From: Tubiluchus corallicola
Lineage: Eukaryota > Priapulida > Priapulimorpha > Priapulimorphida > Tubiluchidae
Assembly: GCA_030141605.1 (NCBI GenBank)
Contig: JAQGDQ010000013.1
Span: 696,447 to 760,446, forward strand
Direction: 5' to 3'
DNA: 64,000 bases
Shown here: positions 23,971 through 36,698 of the stretch, one piece after another
How positions within the stretch are numbered: the stretch's first letter is position 1
How the letters are laid out: each line of letters opens with the position of its first letter
Notes under the pieces: model-generated
Databases searched by the model: none
What the model was told of the DNA's origin: nothing
The model's input: the letters and a program-made list of their open reading frames with translations, nothing else
Position numbers and translations under genes: made by a program

Positions 23971-24714
23971 TTAAAGCAAAACCGGACCAAATCTTAAGCT
24001 GTAGGTCAAAACAATCTACTCTTTAAAATATTGAAAGGAAACATACTATTGTTTTTTTCAAAAATGTCTTACGTGAAAGAATTACTAACACACAAACACA
24101 AACGAACTCGCGTTCGCACCGCTAGTTCTTCGCTGCTTACATACATTTCACCTTTTGCTAGTTAGACGGACACCAGTGCCTGCATTTTGGAAACGTGTTG
24201 CACACAAAAAGCTGGTGCTATATCTCTCAGTTCAGATGTGTTAGTTTGTGATGAACTACACACGTTCGACAGCTCATGCTAGCTAGGCGGATACCAGTGC
24301 CAGCATTTTGGAAATGCATTGCACAAAAAGCAGGAGCTGTACCTGTTAGTTCAGATGTTTTAGTTTGTGATAAACTATACACGTGCGACAGCTCATTCAT
24401 GCGTGAGCGCAGCAGTAAATTGGAATAAAACTTGCCTAGTTTTAGTACAACACATTGAATAGCTTGCAGTAGCACTGTAGTTCAATTTTCGCTTTCGCAA
24501 ACACGTGCAACATGCTCATGGAATATTTTTGCTGTTGAAAATTGTGTTCGTTTGTGATGTCATCAATAGTTGGGCTCGCCTGCTGTTAATAAACTTTTTA
24601 ATCTATTATTTAATTATCAGAAACACTTTTCCAGTGTTAATTGTGTAAAATGTATCCTTTTTATCGGACTTGAAAATGGGGGAGTATATGAAAAATCACC
24701 ATGCCTTCCTTTAA
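23971..24714 (+). mobile_element. TTAA-flanked non-autonomous element, family A copy 2
   Basis: Both ends show TTAA: left TTAAAGCAAAACCGGACC, right CCATGCCTTCCTTTAA. The terminal repeats match in about 13 of 16 positions when one is inverted. This copy is longer than the others because a stretch of about 125 bp (TAGTTAGACGGACACCAGTG to GACAGCTCATGC) is duplicated in tandem at 24165-24410. Confidence 0.88.
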
Positions 24715-25332
24715 GCTAGTAACAAAATAGTTTGAAGTGATTATTTATTAGCTTTACTTATTATTAGATATCGTTTTTATGTCTAACCTGTATTTTCTAT
24801 GAAATATTAGTAAACGAACTTGGGGTATAGCAGTATACCACTAGTAGGGAGTATCATTTGCTTATTTCTTGGGTCTTCTATCTTGGGTCTTATTCGCACT
24901 TTCATGCATGAACCCCTCTTTTCTATATTTCTCAACTTTCCCTGTAATTAAGTTCCTGTTACTGTGGCGAGGGTTCGTTATTTCAACAAATAATTATGTG
25001 CAATGTACTGAAGGCTTAACAGTAAATTGCATTTCTAGTCAAACTGCGTGGCTAAGTATCACCGTTTAGTGAAACTAAGCATTCAGAGCCTCATGTATCG
25101 CATTCCTGCTGTACCGCAGTCTGGTGCACAATAAGACCACCTGCCCAATCCGGTAACGCCCAACATTCGAGCATGTCCAACAGTCACGAGATGTATTTCT
25201 GGTGCTTTTGGTCATAACTACAAAGCTGCATAGTGTACAGCTTTAAACTAGCCTTTGTTGCCGTTCATTTTCATTTCTCTGTTATTGGTGTGGTCTACAA
25301 TCGTTTACAATATTGATGATACGAAATCACTA

Positions 25333-26843
25333 ATGGCAAATAGTAAAAAATATGCTTGGCTAGATGAAGAGGCGTCACCTACTAATTCGGCTACAAATAA
25401 AGGCTGCGAGGCAGGTCATTTAAACGAAGAATACCCAGAATCACAAGATTTCTCATCTGCGGTGGTGTCTAAGGATGGATTTATCCTACCTGTATCTGTC
25501 TTACCTCGTCAACGTAAGCCAAACAAAAAACGCGTTGAATTGACTTTAGAACAGCGAATGATGGTGGTGCAATTGTCTGAAGGTGGAAAAAGTCAACGCA
25601 AAATTGTCGAGAGCTTCAACTGTGGCAAGACACAGGTGCATAGGATATTACAGCGTAAAGAAGAAGTCAAAGACGCATTCTATAACCTTCAGCAACCCAC
25701 ACGTAAAAGAATTAAAACTAAGTTGCAGTATGATGACATTGATGACCTGACATTCGAGTGGTATTTATCTGCTAAAGAAAGAAGTGTCCCAGTAACAGGT
25801 AAGTTTATATACTACTCTCATTATTTTCAGAAAGAAAAAGCCTTAAGAATTATTAAATGGATCATATTTCTAATTACAATATTAATTTTTCTCCTTATTT
25901 AATTACTGCCAGTCTAGTGGAATTTGTTTTGTAAATACACTATTACCATTACTAACATGAGTTTTTGTTAACAGGGGCAGCATTGCAAGACATGGCTAAG
26001 CATTTTGCCAAAACGAAAGGCATAAAGTCATTCAGAGCTTCTAATGGATGGCTTTCGTCGTTTATGAAACGAAACAATATTGTGCTGTCTTCTCCACATC
26101 GTCTTAATGCTGGTTCAGATTCTGCACCAGCAACTACCTTAGATGATTGGCATCAGTTACTTCGTTCTTTATTAGCTGTACACAAACCCAAAGATGTCTT
26201 CGCTCTTGCTGAAACGGGACTATACTACAGTGCATTGCCAGATAGCACATTGCTTGTAAATAACAGTGAAGCTACTGCTGACTGTGACACTAAGCTTATG
26301 GAAGATTCCTCAACCCTATTAGTGTGCACAAGCATGCTAGGAGAAAAATTCCCACTTACAATAATTGGAGCTAGTGATGTTTCTTCCAGTGATAATGATT
26401 CTTTGATGCTTACTGGAGAGTTTCTAAGCAACAAAGATTGTGTAGTCTCAAGAGACATAGTTAGGTGTTGTTTGAACAAGTTGCATACAAAAATGCAAAC
26501 ATTTGGGCGTAAAATTGTGTTATTTATTGATGAAAAACTCTTCAGTCCTGAGTATGTTTTCAGCAACATAACAATGGTACCATTTCCGTCTGCAGACCTT
26601 AACTATATTTGTCCCTTTTGTCAAGGTATTTTCAGGGTATTTAAATGCATATATAGAAAAAAGCTTCTTGATTACTTTCTGGGACTGCATTTACTGGATT
26701 CATCAGCAGTTTCTCAACGTATATCGTTATTAGATGCAGGACACTGGATAGAGCAAGCTTGGGGTGAAGTACCAAAGGAAATTATCATTAACAGTTTTTT
26801 ACTTTCTGGATTTGCTGCAGAAGAAAGAAATGGCAGTTATTAA
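25333..26843 (+). CDS. Pogo/Tigger/CENP-B-type protein with degenerate DDE domain, two exons
   Basis: Exons 25333-25798 and 25975-26843 (176-bp GT-AG intron) give 444 aa. The order is that of pogo-superfamily transposases: a psq-type HTH at about 66-110 (ELTLEQRMMVVQLSEGGKSQ), a CENP-B type HTH at about 125-192 (KSFRASNGWLSSFMKR), and a DDE domain at about 225-435. The first DDE aspartate is Ala234 (LAETGL instead of the usual DETGL), the second is kept (FIDE, Asp341), and the third is Cys371 (PFCQG instead of PLDQG). A DNA-cleaving transposase is therefore ruled out, but both DNA-binding domains look intact. The frame has no internal stop and carries an intron, which fits a domesticated gene like CENPB, JRK or TIGD genes. 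The frame ends shortly after the DDE domain (AEERNGSY); the expected tail continues in another frame. No terminal inverted repeats were seen around it. Confidence 0.85.
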
Positions 26844-27645
26844 GCTTGAAAGAAGCTCGGATGATATAGAAACTCAGTTAAAGAACCTTGTGGAATTATA
26901 CCAGAAGGTTGTTTCTACTGATTGTAGTGTTGTTAATTACATCTCCATTGATGATAACTTGCATGTATGTAATCATCAGTTTCCTGTTGAGCAGAAAGAG
27001 GGTAAAGTTACAGTTTCGCAGACAAGCGATGCTGAACATATTAAATCTGAGTTATGCATGCAAGTAAATGAGGCGACAGAAGAACAAAACTCGTTACATG
27101 AAAGTGAAACCCGTCTACCTGACGCTGCAATGTTGAAAAACGAATCGCCATTACGTAGCAAAGAACAAATTGGCATAAAAATTGAATTTGAACTAGAAGA
27201 TAGTAGTATGTCTTGTAGCTCTTTGCAAAGTGAAGAGAGTGCTGTTTGCAAAGCTTCCCTATCTCCACAACCAAAAATTACTGCTTTAAATTCGGAAATG
27301 GGTGATCTTAAACACTTTGAAGTTGAGAGATTCACAAAGACGAGTATGGTTCCAGAGAAACAGGAGAAATCCTACTTGCGCAATATAAGTTTTCCACAAA
27401 GTGCTGCACTTTCTGGAGACGTCAAAGGAAAGTTCCACATAGAAGACAAAAAGTTAAACCTGCATGAATTTAGACAGAGATCTGAGCCAAAATGTCATTC
27501 ATCTCATGTTATGACCTTGGCTGATGCTGCACTTGCATTGCAGGACATTCGTCAGTTTGCAGCTGCTCAAGGATATTCTGATTTAGTTTCCATAATTGCA
27601 GCTGCTGAGAATAATGTATCAAGAAAACTCAACAAAAATGACTAA
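26821..27645 (+). pseudogene. Out-of-frame C-terminal tail of the Tigger-type gene
   Basis: This frame is shifted by +1 against the DDE exon and overlaps its end. It stays open for about 270 codons. It reads EMAVIKLERSSDDIETQLKN and VNYISIDDNLHVC, similar in kind to the acidic region that follows the DDE domain in Tigger proteins, and ends with TLADAALALQDIRQFAAAQG and a final helix, like the C-terminal helix pair of Tigger/jerky proteins. I found no intron with a length that restores the frame without deleting conserved DDE residues. It is thus either the tail of one protein interrupted by a one-base insertion (true or from sequencing), or a separate frame starting at the ATG at 26829. AATAAA at 27911 could serve both. 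Confidence 0.6.
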
Positions 27646-30107
27646 ACCACAAAAAACAGCATCCGGTCTGATAGAAGTACACCAGGTTTTATTCAAGAGA
27701 ACAGTGTCATTCGGGACATCATCTAATTCTTGAACTCTTGCTTTTTATTAGAGGCATATACGTCTGATGAGGTGTATTCGTTTCTTTTGCATTGCAACAA
27801 CTTAGATGCTTACTAGGCGATAGAGCGTACTACATTTAAAGAGTGGAAGATTTGTCATGATTTAACAAAAGAGATGTTTATAAATGTGATTGCAAATTGT
27901 GCTGTAAAGAAATAAAAGTAGTTTTTTTATCATTTTCATTACTTTATTGTCACTTTGACACCTTCATGTTGTACGTTTTATGCAACTTTTTTATACTGCC
28001 ATATCTTTCTATTGATCTGTTCATATCATTTAAATTATGTGCTTCAGTTATGCAACTTTACTCTAGAAATGGAGCCTCTAGTTTGTTCAGTACAAAAAGC
28101 AACAATGGCAGCCATGTTGTTTGTCCGTATTTGAAGTTACGTCTTCGTTTATTATTATCTGCTTTTTTCTGTTTGTAGCCATTGCGACACTCACAAACTG
28201 TAATTGGTCAAATTACCTTTACGTAACGGGCTAAAACCATTCTGAAAATCATTTCTGACAACATCTCCAACCATTGAACCAAATTGCAAAGAGATTCAAA
28301 GTTTTATTGTCCAACGTATCCGTCTTCAGGGACTGTAATGAAAAATATCACTTAAAGAAATTTACCAGGAGGTTGTGTTGTTATAAATTCGTAGTTAGTT
28401 CTATAAATTTATATCATCCATTATGGCTTTACCTAGCCTTGACATTAGATTGAAAATTGCATAATGTTGCTGTTAATTTTAAATTTTGCTATTTAGCGCT
28501 TTTTTTACAATTAGTGACGGTCAATTTTAGCTGAAAAATGTTAGACAATAAATTTTTGACTGTCCGTTTGGTAATAATAACTTTATTGATTTTGGTTACT
28601 TATCTTTAAGTACAGAATTTTTTACTGTAGTTTTTAGTATTGCTTGTTTTATTTTTCATTTCATTTATTTCAGCTAGTGGTCATTGTCTTAAGCCATAAA
28701 AATACAATAATTACTAACAAACTAATTATAAAACTGTAAAAGTACAACTTACACAAAAATTAAGAAGAAAAGTTAGTTAAAATATTTGCAAAAATGACAA
28801 ACATTATAATTATATTTCAATAAGCAAAAATGTTTGAGAATATAAAACATCACTATTGTAAATTACATGTTTTAATAAACCACTACATCACGGCATCCAA
28901 GATTATATGTGCATATACACAAAATCGCCTTAAATAATTAATATTTTCTACTCAAATTGTATAAGGTCGTATACCATATCTGTATTTGATGGATTTACTA
29001 CAGCTGTGTAGTTAGCAGACTTTAGCGTGTTAAAATTGTGCAAGTAATATTTCGTCTAGAGATTGGAGCAATAACAATATGGTTTAAATTGTATACGTTT
29101 TATATCCTTCGAACGACAAGGATGACTTTCCAAATATCGAAATTTGAGTTGATGTATTAAGACGTTTGTTTATGTGTTTATTAAGGTCATTTTGCGTTTA
29201 TTTGTTAGCACAGTAATTAAGTATAAAGATCTCGAACTTTAGTTTTAAAACTGGAAGCGGTTTCTCAATCGCTTAAAGCAATTACTCAATTTGGACATGA
29301 TGAATCATTAAAATATGACATTGTGAGATTACAAAGTCTACACGTGGCGTAAATCGCGTGTATTGACATTGGGTAGTGTGATATTTCATCATTCGTTTCA
29401 GTTATTTACCAATCTCCTCCAAGTACACGTCATGTGACCACGTGTTCCGGCTGTGAGTAATAGCGCATGTTATCTTTGCTGGGTGTGCCCACTTTTTCGT
29501 GACTACTGGAGTAGTAATTTCTAGACTGTACTTCTAGATAACATCTTACGGGTACTCTAACATGCCTTCAGGCGTAGTATGAGCTATTTTGCAAAAACAT
29601 TTTTAACAATCTGTTTTCTACAATTTACTATCCTTTTATTGCTGTAATATAGAATTTTCGTACAATTCTGTTACTAATTCATTTTAGATGAGTCACTAAT
29701 ATTAGCATTTTTAACTTCACGTGTTTTGAGTGGTTGATTATTTCTCTACCAATGCAATGATTGCGCGTCTACCTGTTCTACCATCATACTATTTCAATAT
29801 TTAAATTTAATCGGTCCTTCGCATCAGTACTTTGAAAGGGCGTTGATACTACTACTTACTAAAAGGAACGTGTTTTATTTGTTTGGGACAAGTATTGACG
29901 TAGTTGCGAGCACGTTAGCGAGTTAAACAGTTTTCCATCATTACAAAGTCAAAGTTTGTGTGATACAGTATTGAAAGCGATAAGTATGTCTACTGTACTG
30001 CGTGAATTTACACTACTTATTTAACTAGCGTTTAAATGTGCGAACTTTGAACATGTTGTGTGGGTTCATGAGCACTTTTCCTTATAGCTTTGCTGAATGT
30101 GCGTACT
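27646..30107. other. Gene-free interval after the Tigger-type gene
   Basis: About 2.5 kb of AT-rich DNA. Apart from a possible AATAAA signal at 27911-27916 I see no coding frame and no repeat that recurs in the window. Confidence 0.45.
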
Positions 30108-30721
30108 TACAAGCAAAACCGGACCCACTGTTAAACTGTAGGTCAAAATAACCTATTCTTTAAGATATTGAAAAAACCATACTACTTTTTAAAGAATGAA
30201 TGACCTACGTAAAAAAATTATTATCACACAAATTTCACGTTCGCGCCACTAGTTCTTTGCTGTTACATGCCTTTCACCATTCCGTAGTTAGACGATCACT
30301 AGCGCCTGCATTTCGGTAAGCGTAGCACCAAAAACAGGTGCCATACTTCTCAGTTCAGATGTGTTAGTTTGTGACAAACTGCACGCGTTCGACAGCCTAT
30401 GCGTGAGTGCAGCGGTAAATTTGAATTTGAATTTTTATCGTAATACTTGCTGAGTGTTAGTACAACACACCGAATCTCTTACTACAGTAGCGGTGTACTT
30501 CAATTTATGCTTTCGCAAACGCTCATTGAATGTTTCTGATATTAAAAACTTTGTTAGTTTGTGATGTCATCACTAGTTGGGCTCGCCCGCCGTTAATTAA
30601 GATTTTAATCTGCTATTTAACTATCAGAAACGCTTTTGCAGTACTATTGATGTTAGAATTTAACTTTTTACCGTACTTGAAAATGGTTTAGTATATGAAA
30701 AATCATCCTGTCTTCCTTTAA
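30108..30721 (+). mobile_element. TTAA-flanked non-autonomous element, family A copy 3
   Basis: Left end AAGCAAAACCGGACCCACTG has lost the TTAA (CTTAC instead); right end CCTGTCTTCCTTTAA is intact. The body matches the other family A copies, including ACTGTAGGTCAAAATAACCT and GTGATGTCATCACTAGTTGG. Confidence 0.87.
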
Positions 30722-31135
30722 ATGAACGTTTATAGTTTGTCTAGTATAAGTGCTTGAAAGCAATATGTTAAAAGCAACAAACGTCTTTGCCCATGCGACC
30801 GTTCAAAATTAAGAACATGTTTTATTTAGATGTTGTATTACTTCTAATTTAAGATATACTATATGTAACTCGTTCAAATGTGATTTATCTCTTGTCTACT
30901 CTTACATTTATAACTGTCTTAATTCAATTCAATTTAATTCAACTTTTCCATTAGATTCTATGAGCTCAGTATGTTTAGTACTGGACTTTTCAATTATCAA
31001 TACTAGCACGCCATCCGTTATTTCTAGGAACATTTTGTAAGCATCTCGTGTCTAATTACAGTAGTGATTAGATGTTATTTGTGCATTTGTAATTTTTCAG
31101 CTAGTAGTTTTGTTTCATAATTTCTGAATGTTTTT

Positions 31136-31138
<3 letters not shown>

Positions 31139-31231
<93 letters not shown>

Positions 31232-31247
31232 CGTGCGTGCGTGTGTA
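31139..31247 (+). repeat. (GT)n microsatellite with GC variants at the right end
   Basis: An almost pure GT run of about 85 bases is followed by four GTGC interruptions and a few more GT units. Frames reading poly-Val/Cys or poly-Thr/His here are artefacts. Confidence 0.98.
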
Positions 31248-31339
31248 TTTTATGATTTCGAGTGTGTGTGCGTATTTGATTGTATAATTTATTTTGTTTT
31301 ATTGTTAATTTTATGGTGTCTATAAAATTTAATAATGAC

Positions 31340-32449
31340 ATAGAAATATTAAGTTTTCACGAGGATCGGTTTAAATCAGTTGGACGTTAAACGCCTATTG
31401 TTTAAACATTTGAGCTCCTTTGCCTCTACTGTGTTCGAGTGCAATGCAAGGCTAATCCAATTCATGATTAGTATAACACCCAGACCCAAGATTATTCTCT
31501 TAACCCAGTCTATGTAATTGTGGCTTCGCAAAAATTCGTGCAGTTTGGCTCCAAATTTCTCAGAGCGACAAAAATTACACGTTTTTTCATTTTATTTAGG
31601 GCATTGCAGCCATGGCGTGAACATCTCATGCTGTACGCCTGCGTTTCGTGTAGAAATCCTTGAACACATGTTAAACAGATGTGTCTTTTTCCTTCAGTTT
31701 CTTAACGGAAGGAGTGGTTGTCATTCCGAAAGAAATTTTGTCTACTTCAGGAACCCTGCCCCAAAACCACATGTAGAAACAAACAGTAAAACTGACATTT
31801 GTGTATAAAGAAAATAAATGATGTTGATTGCTAATTGATCCCAGTTAATCAACGTAAAAATAATTTTCATTAAGACGAGCACAAAACTAACTTGTAAAAA
31901 ACTGTGCTCACAAATGTAGAATTAATTTAGATATTCAGTAGACAAAACGGGGTATTTGGGAAACGCCAACGATGCGTTTTGTTATTACTGTTGGAGTTGG
32001 ATCTCAGACGCCCAACTGAAGACTCTCAGGTTAGATAAACGTTATTCAAAAACATTCAAAACACATCAACAATAGTTCACGTGATGGGTAAGGCACTTTT
32101 ACCTCTTCGATTATAAGTCTTAAGCACGTGAACTTAGTAGCCCCAAGGTTAGCTGTGGCAAGAGTTACGTTTGCAATAAGCCAGCTTGCTGTAGCCTACA
32201 AAGTTCATCAAGAGTTGGATGTCAAATGAACATGGGTGCACGCGCTGCTAGCGTGCTTTGCGTTCAAAACTGGTTTTCATCTACGAGTCTTGTTGCATAA
32301 CGTAAAACAGGAATTCTGCGAATGCCATATAATCCCAGTTATAGTTTCAAGGTCTCAATGCCGTCATTAAGTATCAGCAAGGCAGTCCTTTAGATTTGTA
32401 GAATGTATTTTACCCGCAGACTGTTTTACATATACAATGTAAATCATGT
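31340..32449. other. Gene-free interval
   Basis: About 1.1 kb with no recognised gene. The part after about 32345 may already be degraded LINE sequence leading into the next feature. Confidence 0.4.
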
Positions 32450-32920
32450 CAATTATCTGGAACAACTAAATATTTTAGGACTAAAGGCGCCGCCTTCAAG
32501 CAGATTTAGTCATGTGCTATAAAATTGTTCAAAACAGCTGTATCTCGATTTTTTACTAAAGCAATTGTCAACAAAACCAAAAGTAACCATTCGCTCAAAC
32601 TCATTGTTAGACGTACTGAGAAAAAAGCTTTTGGTGACTTTTTCGAAGAGGGTTGTCCCTGTCTGGAACAGCTTATCCGCACAAATAAATGGATTTCCAT
32701 TTGTAACAGCGCAGACCACAAAACTTTTTAAAATGTTTAAAAGTGCTTTGGACTTAATTAGATTTTTGCTTTTTGATAGGCGCTTATAATAAGTAGGTAA
32801 TTTTTACTCAGAGCGTCTCCCCCACATCACTAATTTGATGGTTTTCTTATGTAAACATTTGTTTTATATAAACGTTTGTTTTTATTGTTTGTATGTGATG
32901 TGAAATAAATTAAATTGAAT
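32450..32920 (+). mobile_element. LINE (non-LTR retrotransposon) 3' end, truncated and frameshifted
   Basis: Two overlapping frames together resemble the end of a CR1/L2/Jockey-type reverse transcriptase: EQLNILGLKAPPSSRFSHVL, then SNHSLKLIVRRTEKKAFGDF, and in the next frame FSKRVVPVWNSLSAQ with FKMFKSALD. The pattern R-V-x-x-x-W-N-x-L followed by F-K-x-x-L-D is typical of the final RT segment. The 3' part ends in AATTAAATTGAATTAATT. At least one frameshift and one stop show that it is dead. Confidence 0.7.
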
Positions 32921-33831
32921 TAATTAAAGAAATAGTTTCGGGTGAACGTAATGAACCCGCAGTTAAATGCTTTTTAATTAAACTCGACAAGGAAAGAAAA
33001 TGTAGAAGTTAAAAAGTCAATGGTGGTATCACTGGAAAAGAAAACTTACTGAAATTCACCTGATTGCCTCGAGTTTGCTAATGAATTAGTGAAGCATGAC
33101 AAATTATATTTTCTTTACCTAAAAAGTAATGTATAAAAAACATGGAGAAACCTTTCAATGATTTGTAGAACTGCACACGGGTAAACGACTGACGTATTCA
33201 GCTAACTAGATTTTCTTCATTACTCTTGTATGCGCTCACTGTGTTGATCGGTATGTTGACGTCTTCTGTTAGCAACAGAGAGCTGTGAGTATGTCCATTG
33301 ATTTTCTTTTCAGTCATTGCTTACGCTCGCTATGATTCATTGAGCCCAAGCAGGGGAAACCCTGTGTGTATACACGTAAATGTATGTCTGTTAGTCTGTA
33401 CCAGACATGTGACTTTCTTCATTTAATCGGTCAATTTTAGGTACTTGTATGTATAATATAGGCTATTAACAAAGTATTCAATTTGTATAAATAAACGTTC
33501 CACGTAATTTACCTTAGGCTTTCCTTCTTTTCGCAACTAAGATTCACATCTTTATAGTTTGTACTATTGCAAATAGGACCTTTTGTATATTATGCTTATA
33601 TTAGCATTATGCATGTACTCTTATTTAAATGTAGTATTATTTTGTAAAAAGTATGTTTCCTCTACGTTTTGTAAGAGCTATAAACCTGCTTATCGTTTTA
33701 AATAAAGTAATATCTGAACATCTATTCTACAGCATAGGTTAAGCTTTTCGCAAGGATTTATTTAGCTGAAATGACAGTCGTTCCTGTCAAATAAGTAGTG
33801 AAGCGAGTTCGAAGCTGGTAAAGTCAGTTCT

Positions 33832-34183
33832 AGCTTGTGTTCTAGCTACTGTGCTAGGTGAGTGCACGTAATTTCAATATATATGACAGACAATTAAAAG
33901 TCGTGGACGTTTATCACACGGATTGAGGTAAATTATAAAAGATGATCTATGGTTATGGTACTTAATCGCGGCGCGAGTTTAAATCCCTGAATACATTTAA
34001 TCGTATCATAATAATAGCTTGTGTTCTAGCTACTGTGCCAACTGAATGGATGAAATTTCAATATATGACAACCAATTAACGTTGAAGTCGCATCTGCCTG
34101 TCACGGATTGAAGAAAATTATAACAGGTGATCTATCGTTATGGTACCTATTCGCGGAGTACATTTAATCCTACCATGATAATG
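33832..34183 (+). repeat. Tandem duplication of a ~180-bp unit
   Basis: Two diverged units start with AGCTTGTGTTCTAGCTACTG at 33832 and 34016. They share TTTCAATATATGACA, CACGGATTGA, GATCTAT and GTTATGGTAC in the same order. No coding frame. Confidence 0.85.
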
Positions 34184-36420
34184 TGTTAGCACCTGTTATA
34201 TTTATATGCCAATTCTGAGTTCATTGTAGTGCGATATGAAATAATCATTCCCGGAAACCTTTATTCTACGAAATAAAAAAATTATGATCGGCCGCTGAAT
34301 AAACGAAAAATTTTCTACTAGTTGTTAAAAAGTGGAAACATTTTTTCTCGTGGTCTGTGGTTGTTATGTTGAATTCACTTTGGTTGACCCTGCTGTAAAT
34401 GGCGCGCATGCTGAAACGCTTTCAAGGTTTCCTTTGTGTTTCTGGCTGAGCGTCGCTGTGGAATTTCATGTTGGCGGTGGTGGCGGAGTTAGATTTTGGC
34501 CTCGGGTATCGATTGGGCTGATTCAGAGAACTTGTAAACGTAACTACTCCGTATTGACTTATGTAATCACTTAGTTTACTTGTAAATTTAGTGTTTACGT
34601 ACGTTGTTAAGTGACATACCGCGAACTTTTCACAAATACCGGAAAATGGTAACTACTGTACTCATCAGTCGTAGATTCAGTGCAAACTGGTAGATTTAGA
34701 TTTTGAAGATTTCTTCACTTTCGCTTCCATCACACATTTGCGAGGACATAATTATAAACTTTTTGTCAATTATTCTAGGCTGAACGTGTATAAATACGTT
34801 TTTTTAATTTTTTTAAACATAAATTGTTGTATATGGAATAACCTCAGTTATGATTTTTGTCAATTCACCCAGTTTATCAGTTTTTAGTAGGAAGCTAGTC
34901 GAAAATATTGCTTGTTAAAATATTGCAAATTTTAATATATTTTTTTTATAAAACATTATTACCCTAGTGCAATAATCCCTTCCAATTTTGATAAATTTAC
35001 ACTTTTTATATAACTTATTGAATTTTTATTTTATCATATTTTAGTGTGAGTAATGTAAATTTTATTCAATGTAAACTGATGTATTTTTATTTTGCCACTT
35101 CACAATCTGGGCTGGCGTAACAGCTAACAGCCTGCCTAACCTCATTTTTTATAAAATAGTTTACATTTTAAAAACGTTCTTAATAAATAAATATAAATAA
35201 ATTAACCGTACATCATGAAAGTCACGTAGTATTTTAATACCTGTACAGCATTTAGTGCAACACTACTAGAATTGGGGATGCTACTGCATTCTTTCTATTA
35301 TAGTCATGCTTGCTTATAATATGACAACCTGATATTATTGCTTTCATACGGTGTTATACATTATTCCCTACATTCTACGATTGGATTGGATTTCATACTC
35401 AAACTGTTGCAGCGTAAGTCACAAAAACTCCATTCTACAAACTTCATTTTAATTAATAGCACGCTTGACTTTTACTATGTACAGTCAGCGTAAGAAAACG
35501 TAATCACAGCTGCATGTAATCAAATCACGTAAAATAATAATTTAAACTGGTTTTACACATTTACTGTATGTCTGCAAGAATAACAATCAGCCGTAAGGGG
35601 TGCTAGTGTTGCAGCTAGCTTAGATCGTTGCACCTGCAAGCCATTGTGTGAGGTCCTATGTTCCATTCTATTGTCTCCTGTGAGTCATGCTTTCCAACTG
35701 GCACGCTGACTAGGCTCTGTAGGGCTAACGCCATCTGGCTAGATATTAACCTGGTTTAATGTTTCAGATTTTCACTGTAAACTGAACTTCAAACAGCAGA
35801 ACTGATAATTAGAGCTCTGTTTCAGACCTCAGCACAAGTGTTTTTGAAATAAATCCTCGCGAAGTTATTAAATATCATCTTTCTGTTTTATTTCATTTAT
35901 ACCAGTGCATGCTGGACTGTGGTACATAGGAACGAAGATCGATTACGATCATTCTGTGGTGTAATTCATTAATAAAACTATATCGTACTATCATCAATGC
36001 ATGTGCTGCAGTTTTCACTGCACCAACTTGCAATTTGGCTGGGCGCCTATAACAACAAGAAGCCTATTTAGCGCTGCTTAGTTCACTGCTCGCTAGCCAG
36101 GATGTAGTATTTTTGGAAACACTATTTAGATTAGAGGTCAGAAAGTTCACTATAATGGAATATTTTAGGGTTCGCGCAGCCTGCTCAGTAGTATAAAGTT
36201 GTTAAACAATAAACTGTGCTTCGATTTATTCCCATTATGAACATCAGTAATTATTTTTGGTAGATTATGCAGCGGGTCTGGTACAATGGGGGCGGTATTT
36301 GTACCCTCAAAATGGCTACAATGATGATCGTGCATTAAACAAGAATGGCTATCAAGTACATAATGTTAACCAAAAATTTCATGAACAGCTTAAAATTTCT
36401 ACTTTTTACAGGGTTTTATC
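34184..36420. other. Gene-free interval
   Basis: AT-rich sequence without a recognised gene. A stretch at 35600-35670 (GCTAGCTTAGATCGTTGCAC and, after it, a weak B-box-like TGTTCCATTC) may be an old tRNA-derived SINE head. Confidence 0.35.
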
Positions 36421-36426
36421 TCTGTA

Positions 36427-36428
<2 letters not shown>

Positions 36429-36457
<29 letters not shown>

Positions 36458-36468
36458 ACTACTACTAT
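36429..36468 (+). repeat. (GCT)n/(ACT)n trinucleotide tract
   Basis: About eight GCT units are followed by four ACT units. Confidence 0.9.
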
Positions 36469-36698
36469 TGTATACTGACATAATAACGTAGTCGTCTTCG
36501 TTTGTGTGAGCATCTTTTTATAATATAAGTAACCTATATGCGTGCAGTAAAAATTTTTTCGACTGTTTCAACCGCTACTAGGCGTATTAACTACATTGTG
36601 AAACTCTGAAACATTCAAAAACTTTAAGAGCGGCGTGGTTTGTCAGCCGTTGAATTCATTGCACAGAAACGAGACATTTCATCGATGCCAAGTGTACG

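Noticed and set aside
26795-26801. -1 ribosomal frameshift at the slippery heptamer TTTTTTA
   Set aside because: The heptamer is in the right register, but the downstream tail is in the +1, not the -1, frame.
26764-26820. A 57-bp intron (good donor GTGAAG and pyrimidine-rich acceptor) at the end of the DDE exon
   Set aside because: Its length is a multiple of three so it would not join the tail frame, and it would remove conserved Tigger residues.
31128-31341. Frames of alternating Cys/Val and Thr/His
   Set aside because: Translation of the (GT)n microsatellite.
34332-34574. 80-codon frame with a Gly run
   Set aside because: No domain, no homolog recognised, not supported by splice sites or context.
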